A stretch of DNA of 64,000 bases from Myxococcales bacterium (lineage in GTDB: Bacteria > Myxococcota_A > Polyangia > Haliangiales > Haliangiaceae): positions 16,584-80,583 of the forward strand of contig JAEUJY010000012.1 in assembly GCA_016794525.1 (NCBI GenBank), read 5' to 3'. Position 1 is the first letter of the stretch, and every line of letters starts with the position of its first letter. The notes beneath the pieces are model-generated. The model was not told the origin of the DNA and ran no database searches. It was given only the letters and a program-made list of their open reading frames with translations. The position numbers and the translations under genes were made by a program. Shown one piece after another: positions 1 to 8,491 of the stretch.

Positions 1-2654
1 TCGCCGGAGAGCGGGCCGCCGGAGCGATCGTTGCGCCCGAGCACGAGCCGCGCCTGGCTGGTCGCGGCCGGCACGCCGCACGGCCGCCCACCGAGGCCGT
101 ACATCGGCGACGCGCCGTCGACGTCGAACCGCCGCGCGACGACGCTGCCGACGTTCTGATCGGGCATCGGCAGCTCGGTCAGCGTGCGGCGCAGGCCGCG
201 CTGACGCAGCCACGGGCCGTGGCGCCCGGGCAGGTAGCCGCACGCGCCCGACTCGACGTCGCACGGCCACGGATCGAGGATCGGCGGGTGCGGGCCCCAC
301 GGCTGATCGTCGGGCGGCGCGACGCGGAGCGCGTCCCAGTTCCAGTTGAACAGGCCGCCGGCGCCGATGTGGTAGTCGCCCACCGTCGACGACTCCAGCC
401 CGGCGCTCATCGCCATGCCGCCGACCACCGCCAGCACCGGCTCGCCCGCCGGGATCGCGACGCCGCGCGACGGGGTCACGCCGGGCGGCGGCGGCGTGAA
501 CTGCGAGCTGACGTACGGCTGGCGGAACGCGACCGAGTCGAACAGGCGGTTGATCGTGATCCGGATCGAGTCGGGCTCGTGGGTGATGCTCTGCACCAGC
601 GCGTCGCAGCTGCCGGTCGCCGGCGTCGTGCATACCTCGCCGAGCTCGGCGATCCGCTTGTCGATCTTGTCGCGGACCTTGTTGTCCTTGATCTCGGCGA
701 CGATCGCGGTGACGAAGTCGAGCAGCATGCCGCTGGGCAGCGAGCAGTAGAACGGGTAGTCGGCGCTGGCGTCGGGCCCCTCGACCCACTCGGTGCCGAT
801 CGTCGCGCCTTGCAGGACCACCCGGAACCGCCCGCTGACGGTGATGGTCGGGTCGCAGCCGCCGACCGGCACGTCGGTGTCCAGCAGGTCGGCCTTGGCC
901 GTGGCGACGAACGACAGGCCGTCGGTGCCAGCGAACAGGTGGAAGTTCGCGTAGTCGAAGCCGTAGAAGTTGACGCCGTTGCGCGCCCAGTAGTTCTGGT
1001 CGCCGAACTTGCCGTACATCGCCTGCAGCACCTCGTTGATCAGCTCCTGCTTGCTGATCTCGAGCTGCCCGTTGTGCGCGGGATCGGCCTCGAGCACCTC
1101 GGCGACGGTGATCGCCGCGGTGGCGGTGGTGCCGACCGGGCTGGCGAGATCGACCGCGAGCGTCGAGCTGGTCCCGTTGGCGTAGTTGACGAAGTCGAGC
1201 CCCAGCACGAGTTCCCAGTCGCCGTTGGGCAGCTCGCGCCGCGACGTGACGGCGTACCCGACGCCGTCGGACGGCTCGACCGGATCGTCGGGCGCGACGG
1301 CCGTACCGCGGAACACGACGCGCGAGACGTCGGCGCACGCGGTGGTCACCAGCGTGAGCTCGAGGCGGTTCCCCTGGACGTAGTGCACGCGGCTGGCGCT
1401 CGGGCCCTTGGCGAGGAGCCGGCCGCCCGGCGCCGCGACGCCGGCGATCGACGCCGTCGGGAGGATCGGGCAACCGCCGAAGTTGCCGACCTGCCCGTAG
1501 GTGTCGGCACCGAAGCACCGCACCGTGCCGTTCGGCCGCCGCAGGCAGGTGTGCTCGCCGCCGGCGGCCACCTCGGTCGCGGTGAGCATCGGATCGGTGC
1601 TCACCGCCAAGAGCTCGAGGTACGGCGTGACCGGGCGGCCGAGCTGGCCGGCGTCGTTGTTGCCGACGCACCAGGTCTCGCCGGCCGATCGCACGCACGT
1701 GTGGTACTGGCCGGCGGCGGCGCTGGTGACGTTGACGATCGGATAGGTCAGCGTGCGCGACACGGCGCGGCGCATCTCGACCGGCGTCGAGCGCGCGGTC
1801 TGGGTGCCGTCGCCGAGCTGGCCCATCAGGTTCATGCCCCAGCAGCGCACGCGGGTGTTGCTGGTGACCGCGCACGCGTGGTTGTCGCCGACCGCGACGT
1901 CGACCGCGGTGCTGATCCCCGACGCCGCCACCGGCAGGCTGCGGTTGGTCGTGGTGCCGTCGCCGAGCTGGCCGTAGTTGTTGCGCCCCCAGCACGCCAC
2001 CGCGCCGCTCGACATGCGCGCGCAGGTCGCGGACGCGCCGGTCTCGATCTCGGACGCGCCGGCGAGGTTGACGATCGTCGAGGTCGGGGTGGCGCGGTAC
2101 AGGACCGCGCGCGGGGTCGCCGCGCTGGTGGTCGAGTTGGTGCCGAGCTGGCCGTAGGTGTTCGAGCCCCAGCACCGGGCCTGCCCCGACGACAGCGTCG
2201 CGCAGGTGTGGGCGCCGCCCGCGGCGATGCTGGTGACGCCGCCGAGCCCGCTCACGACCACCGGGGTCAGGCGGGTCAGGCTGGCGCCGTCGCCGAGCTG
2301 GCCGCTGGTGCCGAGGCCCCAGCACCGCGCCGAGCCGTCGACCAGCGCGGCGCAGGAGTGGTACTTGCCCGCGGTGACCGCGACCGCGCCGGTGACGCCG
2401 GCCACCGTGACGCCGAGCGGCGCGTCGGTCGTGGTGCCGTCGCCGAGCTGGCCGTAGGTGTTGCGGCCCCAGCAGGTCACGGTCGCGTCGGGCGCGATCG
2501 CGCAGCTGTGCTGGTGGCCGGCGGCGACGGTGGCGTTGCGTTCGAGGATGACGTCGTGGGTGGCCTCGCCGAGCGACGCGTCGGGTGACGGTTCGTCGAG
2601 ACAGGCGGGGACGACGGCGAGGATCAGGAGTGACGCGATGGACGGGACACGCAT
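1..2654 (-). CDS. RCC1-repeat lipoprotein (C-terminus beyond window)
   Basis: The frame is open from the ATG at 2654 to the left edge, giving 884 codons and no stop, so the C-terminus is missing. The N-terminus (MRVPSIASLLILAVVPAC) is a lipoprotein signal with a lipobox Cys at residue 18, so a lipid-anchored exported protein is expected. From about residue 40 to 330 there are seven repeats of the RCC1 type (C-W-G-x-N-x-x-G-Q-L-G-D-G and variants), which form a seven-bladed propeller in the RCC1 family. After the propeller come several hundred residues I do not recognise, partly beta-rich. Bacterial RCC1 lipoproteins are common in myxobacteria; a binding or surface role is plausible but not shown. 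The next gene upstream on the strand ends 108 nt away at 2763. Confidence 0.85.
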   Translation of the reverse strand, partial: MRVPSIASLLILAVVPACLDEPSPDASLGEATHDVILERNATVAAGHQHSCAIAPDATVTCWGRNTYGQLGDGTTTDAPLGVTVAGVTGAVAVTAGKYHSCAALVDGSARCWGLGTSGQLGDGASLTRLTPVVVSGLGGVTSIAAGGAHTCATLSSGQARCWGSNTYGQLGTNSTTSAATPRAVLYRATPTSTIVNLAGASEIETGASATCARMSSGAVACWGRNNYGQLGDGTTTNRSLPVAASGISTAVDVAVGDNHACAVTSNTRVRCWGMNLMGQLGDGTQTARSTPVEMRRAVSRTLTYPIVNVTSAAAGQYHTCVRSAGETWCVGNNDAGQLGRPVTPYLELLAVSTDPMLTATEVAAGGEHTCLRRPNGTVRCFGADTYGQVGNFGGCPILPTASIAGVAAPGGRLLAKGPSASRVHYVQGNRLELTLVTTACADVSRVVFRGTAVAPDDPVEPSDGVGYAVTSRRELPNGDWELVLGLDFVNYANGTSSTLAVDLASPVGTTATAAITVAEVLEADPAHNGQLEISKQELINEVLQAMYGKFGDQNYWARNGVNFYGFDYANFHLFAGTDGLSFVATAKADLLDTDVPVGGCDPTITVSGRFRVVLQGATIGTEWVEGPDASADYPFYCSLPSGMLLDFVTAIVAEIKDNKVRDKIDKRIAELGEVCTTPATGSCDALVQSITHEPDSIRITINRLFDSVAFRQPYVSSQFTPPPPGVTPSRGVAIPAGEPVLAVVGGMAMSAGLESSTVGDYHIGAGGLFNWNWDALRVAPPDDQPWGPHPPILDPWPCDVESGACGYLPGRHGPWLRQRGLRRTLTELPMPDQNVGSVVARRFDVDGASPMYGLGGRPCGVPAATSQARLVLGRNDRSGGPLSG

Positions 2655-2762
2655 GCGCGCCCCGGTTGCACCACCTGTGCCCACCGCCAACCCGTCGAGA
2701 CCACGTTGCTCGCGCGCCGCCGCGCCGCGCTGCCTAGCCGACTTGGCTGATCGAGCGGGTTC

Positions 2763-4079
2763 CTACGCGAGCACGCCGGCCAGCGGCCGGGTGCCGTCGT
2801 CGCCGAACGTCGCGACGTCGTGGCCGAGGCCCTTCATCAACGCGATGAACAGGTCGGCCATCACGCCGCCGCTGGTGTAGCGGCGGTGGACGCCGGTGGC
2901 GATGCTGCCGCCGCCCTTGCCGACCACGACCACCGGCAGGTTGGTGTGGCGGTGCGCGTCGCCGTCCTCGATCTCCGACGAGCAGAACACCGCGGTGTTG
3001 TCGAGCGCGGTGGCGCCGTCGCCGTCGTCGATCGCCGCGAGCTTCTCGGCCAGATAGGCGAGCTCGCCGATCTCCCAGGTGTTGATCTGGGTGAGCTTGG
3101 CCAGGTTGGTGGCGTTGCCCATGTGGTGCGACAGCTCGTGGTGCGCCTCGGTGACGCCGATCTGCGGGTGGGTGTTGCTCGAGCCGGCGTTGCCGAGCAT
3201 GAACGTCACCACCCGGGTCAGGTCGCAGCTGAACGCGATCGCGATCAGATCGATCATCGCCCGCGAGCGGGCCGCGAACGACAGCCCGGTGGCCGGGCGC
3301 TCGCCGGGGCGGCACACCTGGATCGGCTGGCTGACCCGCGCCTCGACCTCGCGCACCGAGGTCAGGTACTCGTCGAGCTTGGCCTGATCGGTCTTGCCGA
3401 GCTGGCCGCGCAGCGACGTCGCCTGGTCGAGCGACGCGTCGAGCACGCTCTGCCGGTAGTGCTGGCGCTTGACGATCTCGGCGGCCGAGGCGTCGGGGTC
3501 GTAGCCGGCGAACAGCCGATCGAACACCGCCGCCGGGTTGGTCTGCTTGGGCAGCGGCGTCGTCGGGCCGGCCCACGCGATCGAGCGCGCGTAGGCGCAG
3601 CTGTAGCCGGTGTCGCAGTCGCCGACCGCGGCCCCGCCGTCGGTGCCGAGCTCGAGCGACGGGTACTGCAGGCCCTCGCTGAGGATCGGCGCCAGCACCT
3701 GATCGACCGACGTGCCGTTGAGGATGTCGGCGTTGGCGGTCTTGCGGACGTGGGTGGCGGTCAGGAACGAGCCAGTGCCGGCCGCGTGATCGCCGCCGCC
3801 CTCGGAGCGCCCGGGCAGGTTGCTCACCCCCGACAGCACCAGCGTGTGGCTGGCGTAGGGCGCGAGCGGCGCCAGGATCGGCGACGACCAGCCGGCGCCC
3901 TCGGTGGCGGGCGTCCAGTTGCTCATGACGATGCCGCACGGCAGGTAGAACCCGACGAAGCGGCGCTTCTGGGCGGCGGCGGCCCCGCGGGCCGGCCGCG
4001 ATCGACCGAGCGACGCGAAGAACGGCAGGGCGATCATGGCCCCGGCTCCGCCGAGGAAACGACGACGGCTGAACTTCAC
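2763..4079 (-). CDS. DUF1552 domain protein with Tat-type signal
   Basis: The 438-residue product begins (GTG start) with VKFSRRRFLGGAGAMIALPFF, a twin-arginine signal (RRRFLGG), so export in folded form is likely. The rest matches the DUF1552 family: the early block F-V-G-F-Y-L-P-C-G-I and late conserved His-rich segments (EAHHELSHH, HRHTNLPVVVVG). The family is distantly related to sulfatase/DUF1501-type metalloenzymes, but its reaction is not established. The GTG start overlaps the TGA of the upstream DUF1592 gene by 4 nt (GTGA at 4076-4079), so the two are probably translationally coupled. DUF1552 and DUF1592 proteins recur as an adjacent pair in myxobacteria and planctomycetes, which supports joint function. 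Confidence 0.9.
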   Translation of the reverse strand: MKFSRRRFLGGAGAMIALPFFASLGRSRPARGAAAAQKRRFVGFYLPCGIVMSNWTPATEGAGWSSPILAPLAPYASHTLVLSGVSNLPGRSEGGGDHAAGTGSFLTATHVRKTANADILNGTSVDQVLAPILSEGLQYPSLELGTDGGAAVGDCDTGYSCAYARSIAWAGPTTPLPKQTNPAAVFDRLFAGYDPDASAAEIVKRQHYRQSVLDASLDQATSLRGQLGKTDQAKLDEYLTSVREVEARVSQPIQVCRPGERPATGLSFAARSRAMIDLIAIAFSCDLTRVVTFMLGNAGSSNTHPQIGVTEAHHELSHHMGNATNLAKLTQINTWEIGELAYLAEKLAAIDDGDGATALDNTAVFCSSEIEDGDAHRHTNLPVVVVGKGGGSIATGVHRRYTSGGVMADLFIALMKGLGHDVATFGDDGTRPLAGVLA

Positions 4080-6055
4080 GGCTCACCTCGACGGCTGGTG
4101 AACGACGGGGACGTGGCCAGATCGACGATCAGCTCGGGCAGCGAGTACCCGTTGGCCATGAACCGCTTGGTCATGGCGTCGATCTGCTCGGTGGCCTCGA
4201 TGCGGAACGGCGAGCGGCCGGTGTACGTGTACAGCTTCTCGACCATGCAGCGGTAGACGGCGGGGTTGTGGGCCAGCGCCTCGACCATGGCCCGGCCGTC
4301 GGCGAACGGCGTGCCGTCGGCCAGCGTGCCCGACGCGTCGATCGGGTAGCCGCTGTCCATCGTGCGGAACCGACCGATCGCGTCGAAGTTGTCGAGCCCG
4401 AAGCCGAGCGGATCCATGACCCGGTGGCAGCTGGCGCAGATCGGGTTGGAGACGTGGGCCTCGAGCCGCTGCCGCACCGAGCCGGTCGCGGTCATCCCGT
4501 CGGGCAGCGCCTCGACGCCGGGCGGCGGCGGCCGCGGCGGCGTGCACAGCAGGTTGTCGAGGATCCACTTGCCGCGCAGCACCGGCGAGGTGCGCTTGGG
4601 CCGCGACGTGACGCGCAGGAAGCCGGCCTGCATCAGGAACCCGCGGCGCGGGGTGTCGGCCAGCGACACCCGCTGCAGCTCGTCGGAGCCAACCGGCGGC
4701 AGGCCGTAGTGCGTCGCGAGGCGATCGTTGACGAACGTGAAGTCGGCGGTGAGGAACTGGTCCATCGGCGCGCCGCCCTGCAGGAACTCCTGGAAGTAGC
4801 GGCGGGTCTCGGCGCGCATCGCGTCCTCGAGCGCCTGGTCGTACTCGGGGAACAGCGCGTAGTCGGGGTCCTGGTCGCCGACCGCGCGGATGAACAGCCA
4901 CTGCCCGGCGAAGTTGTCGGTGAGCGCGACCGCCTTGGGATCGGCCAGCATGCGCCGGACCTGCGCGTCGAGCTCGGCCGGCTCGTGCAGCGTGCCGGCG
5001 GCGGCCGCCGCGAACAGCGCCTCGTCGGGCATCGACGACCACAGGAAGTACGACAGCCGCGACGCCAGCTCCCAGTCGCTCAGCGGGTGCGGCACCAGCG
5101 AGCGCGGGTCGGGGTCGACCTCGACGCGGAACAAGAAGTGCGGCGAGACCAGCACCTGCTGCAGCGCCAGGCGCAGCCCGGCCTCGGCGTCGTCGCCCTC
5201 GGCGCGCGCCACGTCGACCAGCCCGAGCAGCGCGGTGATCTCGGCCGGCGCCGGCGGCCGGCGCCACGCGCGCTGCGCGAAGCCGGTGAGGATCTGGGTC
5301 TGGCAGGCGCGGTCGTCGAGCGCGGCGCAGGTGAGCACGCGGCCGCGGCGACCGCCGTCGATCACCGGGCCGTCGAGCGGGCCCTCGATGGTGACGCCGT
5401 CGATCCACAGGTTGCGATCGGCCATCGTCGCGGCGTCGTAGAAGTCGTTGACGAAGCCGACGGTGACGAGCGAGTGCCCGGCGGGGAGCGCCACCGACCA
5501 CTCGTAGGTCACGGGGCTGGCCGCGACCGCGGTGACGTCGACGATGTGGACCGGCTGGTTGGGGACCTCGATCGACAGCCGCGCCGGATCGGGACCGGCC
5601 TGCTGGCCGTAGGCGCGCACCGCGATCTTGTAGGTGGCGGCGATCGGCGTGTCGGCGGTGATCGACGCGGTGCCGGCCGAGAAGAACAGCCAGCCACCGG
5701 CCTGGACGTTGCCGACCGCGGCGTCGCCCATGATCTCGAAGCTCTGGGTGGTCGACGCGGTGGGCGTGGCCAGCGCGTCGGCGATCAGCGCCTCGGCCGC
5801 GCTCTCGTACAGCTCGAGCGACAGCGGCGACAGCCGCAGCACGTCGGCGACGTTGTCGAAGCCGTAGCCGCGATCGTCGGCGGGGAAGTCGCGGGCCGGC
5901 GTGAGCGCCGTGCCCAGCAGATCGCGGACGGTGTTGTCGTACTCGACGTTGTTGAGGCGGTGCAGCGTGACGCGGCCGGGGTCGCCCCCGTCGCCGTCGC
6001 CACCGCAACCACCGACCACGACGCCGAGCGCCCACGCGAAGAACAGCCGGCGCAT
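4076..6055 (-). CDS. DUF1587/1595/1592/1588/1585 lipoprotein with CxxCH motif
   Basis: The frame stays open upstream, but the ATG at 6055 gives a clear lipoprotein signal (MRRLFFAWALGVVVGGC), so I use it: 659 residues. The family architecture is visible in order: DUF1587 (about 29-90, LHRLNNVEYDNTVRDLLGT), a beta-rich carbohydrate-binding-like insert (about 110-220), DUF1595 (about 235-295), DUF1592 (about 305-435), DUF1588 (about 450-550) and DUF1585 (about 560-655). Within DUF1588 a CASCH motif at residues 540-544 looks like a c-type haem site. Planctomycete homologues often carry an extra N-terminal cytochrome domain, which is absent here. Its stop overlaps the DUF1552 start, forming a two-gene unit. 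The biochemical role is unknown; exported redox or polymer-related functions have been suggested from context only. Confidence 0.88.
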   Translation of the reverse strand: MRRLFFAWALGVVVGGCGGDGDGGDPGRVTLHRLNNVEYDNTVRDLLGTALTPARDFPADDRGYGFDNVADVLRLSPLSLELYESAAEALIADALATPTASTTQSFEIMGDAAVGNVQAGGWLFFSAGTASITADTPIAATYKIAVRAYGQQAGPDPARLSIEVPNQPVHIVDVTAVAASPVTYEWSVALPAGHSLVTVGFVNDFYDAATMADRNLWIDGVTIEGPLDGPVIDGGRRGRVLTCAALDDRACQTQILTGFAQRAWRRPPAPAEITALLGLVDVARAEGDDAEAGLRLALQQVLVSPHFLFRVEVDPDPRSLVPHPLSDWELASRLSYFLWSSMPDEALFAAAAAGTLHEPAELDAQVRRMLADPKAVALTDNFAGQWLFIRAVGDQDPDYALFPEYDQALEDAMRAETRRYFQEFLQGGAPMDQFLTADFTFVNDRLATHYGLPPVGSDELQRVSLADTPRRGFLMQAGFLRVTSRPKRTSPVLRGKWILDNLLCTPPRPPPPGVEALPDGMTATGSVRQRLEAHVSNPICASCHRVMDPLGFGLDNFDAIGRFRTMDSGYPIDASGTLADGTPFADGRAMVEALAHNPAVYRCMVEKLYTYTGRSPFRIEATEQIDAMTKRFMANGYSLPELIVDLATSPSFTSRRGEP

Positions 6056-6123
6056 GCCGTACGGTAACCCGAGCCGTGGTGCCGATGGCAAGCGATTGCG
6101 CCGCGCGCGCGGGTCGGACCAGC

Positions 6124-7302
6124 TCACCCGCCGTGAGAAACGTGGGCTGGCTCGCGCCGCTGGTAGCGACGACGGCTGATGCCGTGGGCGATCCCGACGA
6201 CGATCGCGGTCGCGCCCAGCAGGTACGCGCCCGGCAGCCCGCCGCCGAAGGCGCACCCAAGTGCGGTGACCGCGATCGCGACGAGCCGCTCGGGGGCCAG
6301 CCCGCGCGCGGTGCGCCACTGGATGTGCAGGTACGCGCCGAGGATCAGCGCGACCGCACCCGCGAGGAGCCAGCGATCGGCCGCGGACGGGGTCGCGGTG
6401 GGGTGACGGACGACGTGCTTGGCCACCACCGCGTAGGCGATGATGCCGGCGACGATCGGGAAGTGGCCCAGCGTCATCAGATCGCGGGCCAGGACGCCGC
6501 GGCGCGCGCCGCGGGCGGCGCCGAGCGCGTGCTCGGTGACCTCGGGGATGTACGCGAAGTACGTCCACCACAGCACGCACGCGCCGACCACCGCGACGCC
6601 GGCGCCCAGCACCGTCGTGCGATCGAGCCCGAGCTCGGTGGCGGTGGCGCCGATCGCGACCAGCGCCTCGCCCAGCGCGATGATCACGAACAGCGCGTGG
6701 CGCTCGGCGAAGTGCCCGGGGTTGAGCGACCACTCGCCGCCGGCGCCGCGGAACGCCGCCCCGACGTTGAGCGCGACCGCGATCGCGTAGGCGATCGTGC
6801 GGGCGTCGCCGTCGAGCAGGCCGCCGATCAACACCGCGGCCGGCGCCAGCGACGTCATCGAGACGTACGCGACGAACGCGCGCCGGCGCTCGGGCTGCCG
6901 CACCGCCTCGGACCCCTGCATCGCCAGCACCAGCCACTGCACCGCGAGGTACGCCGCGCCGAACCACGGCCCGCCGTCGCCGTCCGCGGTGGGGATCGCG
7001 ATCGCCATCAGCAGCGTCGGCGGCACGGTCACCAGCACCAGCAGCCGGGTGCTGGCGTGGCGCTGCAGGTCGAGCGCGGCGCCGGCCCACGTGTACTGCG
7101 ACCACAGCCACCACGCGAGCCCGGCGATCAGCGCGCCGCGGCCGACGCCGGCCGGGGTGAGATCGTGGGCGACCAGGCCGGTGATCTGGGTGACCGCGAA
7201 CACGAACACCAGATCGAGGAACAGCTCGAGGTTGGTGGCGTGGCGCTCTTCCTCGACGGCGTCGGCGCTGGCGTCAGCAGCGTGGGCGGGCTCGGCGGAC
7301 AT
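6124..7302 (-). CDS. ltrA: LtrA-family (low temperature requirement) membrane protein
   Basis: The 392-residue product carries the LtrA signature near the N-terminus (NLELFLDLVFVFAVTQ, about residues 24-39), followed by roughly ten hydrophobic segments. Other family blocks are visible: WWLWSQYTWAG, an FAERHALFVIIALGEALV segment around 200-220, and WWTYFAYI. LtrA was named from a Listeria cold-growth mutant; its molecular function is not known, and it is an inner-membrane protein. The gene lies 27 nt downstream of the secreted protein at 7330-8457 and 68 nt upstream of the DUF1592 lipoprotein, all on one strand, so read-through is possible. Confidence 0.9.
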   Translation of the reverse strand: MSAEPAHAADASADAVEEERHATNLELFLDLVFVFAVTQITGLVAHDLTPAGVGRGALIAGLAWWLWSQYTWAGAALDLQRHASTRLLVLVTVPPTLLMAIAIPTADGDGGPWFGAAYLAVQWLVLAMQGSEAVRQPERRRAFVAYVSMTSLAPAAVLIGGLLDGDARTIAYAIAVALNVGAAFRGAGGEWSLNPGHFAERHALFVIIALGEALVAIGATATELGLDRTTVLGAGVAVVGACVLWWTYFAYIPEVTEHALGAARGARRGVLARDLMTLGHFPIVAGIIAYAVVAKHVVRHPTATPSAADRWLLAGAVALILGAYLHIQWRTARGLAPERLVAIAVTALGCAFGGGLPGAYLLGATAIVVGIAHGISRRRYQRREPAHVSHGG

Positions 7303-7329
7303 CGCCGGCGAGCGTAGCGCACCGGCCGA

Positions 7330-8457
7330 TCACGGCACGAACGCGCCGGCGCTGATCGCGACGTCGTCGCCGGCGTCGATCACCCGCTCGGCGTGCGCGA
7401 CCGTGTCGATCACGACCAACCGCTCGCCGTTGCCGACGGCGTTGCCGGCGGCGGGATCCTTGCGGCGCGTCGCCAGGACGAAGCGGCCGTCGGTCGACAC
7501 CGCAAGCGCCTGGCGCACGTCGGCGGCCAGGGCGGTGGCGCCGGCCGGCCCCAGCTCCCACAGCGTGCCGCGCTCGAAGCCGGTGTCGTCGACGAACACC
7601 ACCGACCCGCGGGCCGGCACCGGCACCAGCGCGCCGCGCAGGAGCGGGTAGCTGGCCGCCGCGCGCTGGGTCGCGACGACCTTGCGCGCGGTCAGGCTCC
7701 ACGCCTCGTAGACGCCCACCGCCTGATCGGCGGGATCGCGGCGGAACCAGTACAGGTGATCGCCCACCGGCACCGCCGCGCTCATGATCAGCGGCAGGGT
7801 CACCGTGGCCTTCTTGGCCGCCACCAGCTTGCGCGCCTTGGCCGCGGGCGCCGGCCACGCGGTCACGTAGACCGCCCCGCCCTTGCCCTGGTACGCGGCG
7901 CGCTTGCCGAGATCGTCGACCGCGAGCGCCGCCGCGGTGCGGGCGTCGGCGATCGCCGCGCGGACCGGCTTGGCCGCGAACGTCCACCGGCCCCAGGTGG
8001 CCCAGCTCGAGCCCTCGCTCTGCACGAACACGTAGGCGCCGTCGGGCGAGAACCGCACCGGCGTCTCGAAGCAGGCCTTGACCTTGCTGGTGCACGCCGG
8101 GTCGCCGTAGATCGTCGCGACGATCTGATCGCGCTCGCCGAACACCAGCGTCGAGCGATCGTCGGGCTTCGACACCGCCTGGCCGCCGATCGTCAGCGGG
8201 TCGCCGTTGCCGAGCTGGTGGAACGCCAGCACCCAGCGCCCGGTGCCGGCGTGGGCCGCGAGGTGGTAGGTGCCGAGCGGCATCCCGGCCTGCACGTCAT
8301 GCGCGGCGCCGTCGGCGTCGAACCGGCGCAGCGCGACCTCGTGGCCGCCGGCGAACGTGCGCTCGGTCAGCGCCAGCACCGCGGGCGCGCGCGGGTCGTC
8401 GGCGTGGGCGGTGGCCAGCGGCGCGGCGAGCGCGATCAAGCAGAGGAGCGTCCGCAT
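7330..8457 (-). CDS. Secreted protein, beta-propeller-like, unrecognised family
   Basis: The product is 375 residues with a Sec signal peptide (MRTLLCLIALAAPLATAHA, cleavage after AHA). The mature part is made of repeated short beta-like stretches, each with a hydrophobic strand, a turn and phrases such as SPDGAYVFVQ and STDGRFVLATRR. These resemble WD40/TolB-type propeller blades, but I cannot assign a family. There is one close Cys pair (about residues 122 and 129). It lies between the PilZ gene (34 nt upstream) and ltrA (27 nt downstream) on the same strand. A periplasmic location is likely; function unknown. Confidence 0.75.
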   Translation of the reverse strand: MRTLLCLIALAAPLATAHADDPRAPAVLALTERTFAGGHEVALRRFDADGAAHDVQAGMPLGTYHLAAHAGTGRWVLAFHQLGNGDPLTIGGQAVSKPDDRSTLVFGERDQIVATIYGDPACTSKVKACFETPVRFSPDGAYVFVQSEGSSWATWGRWTFAAKPVRAAIADARTAAALAVDDLGKRAAYQGKGGAVYVTAWPAPAAKARKLVAAKKATVTLPLIMSAAVPVGDHLYWFRRDPADQAVGVYEAWSLTARKVVATQRAAASYPLLRGALVPVPARGSVVFVDDTGFERGTLWELGPAGATALAADVRQALAVSTDGRFVLATRRKDPAAGNAVGNGERLVVIDTVAHAERVIDAGDDVAISAGAFVP

Positions 8458-8491
8458 GATCTGCGATCATCGCACGGGTGCCGCCCGCGCT

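Noticed and set aside
219..2588. Long open frame (789 codons) on the plus strand
   Set aside because: It mirrors the RCC1 lipoprotein on the minus strand, is Arg/Ala/Gly-biased and has no recognisable motif; a GC-rich shadow frame.
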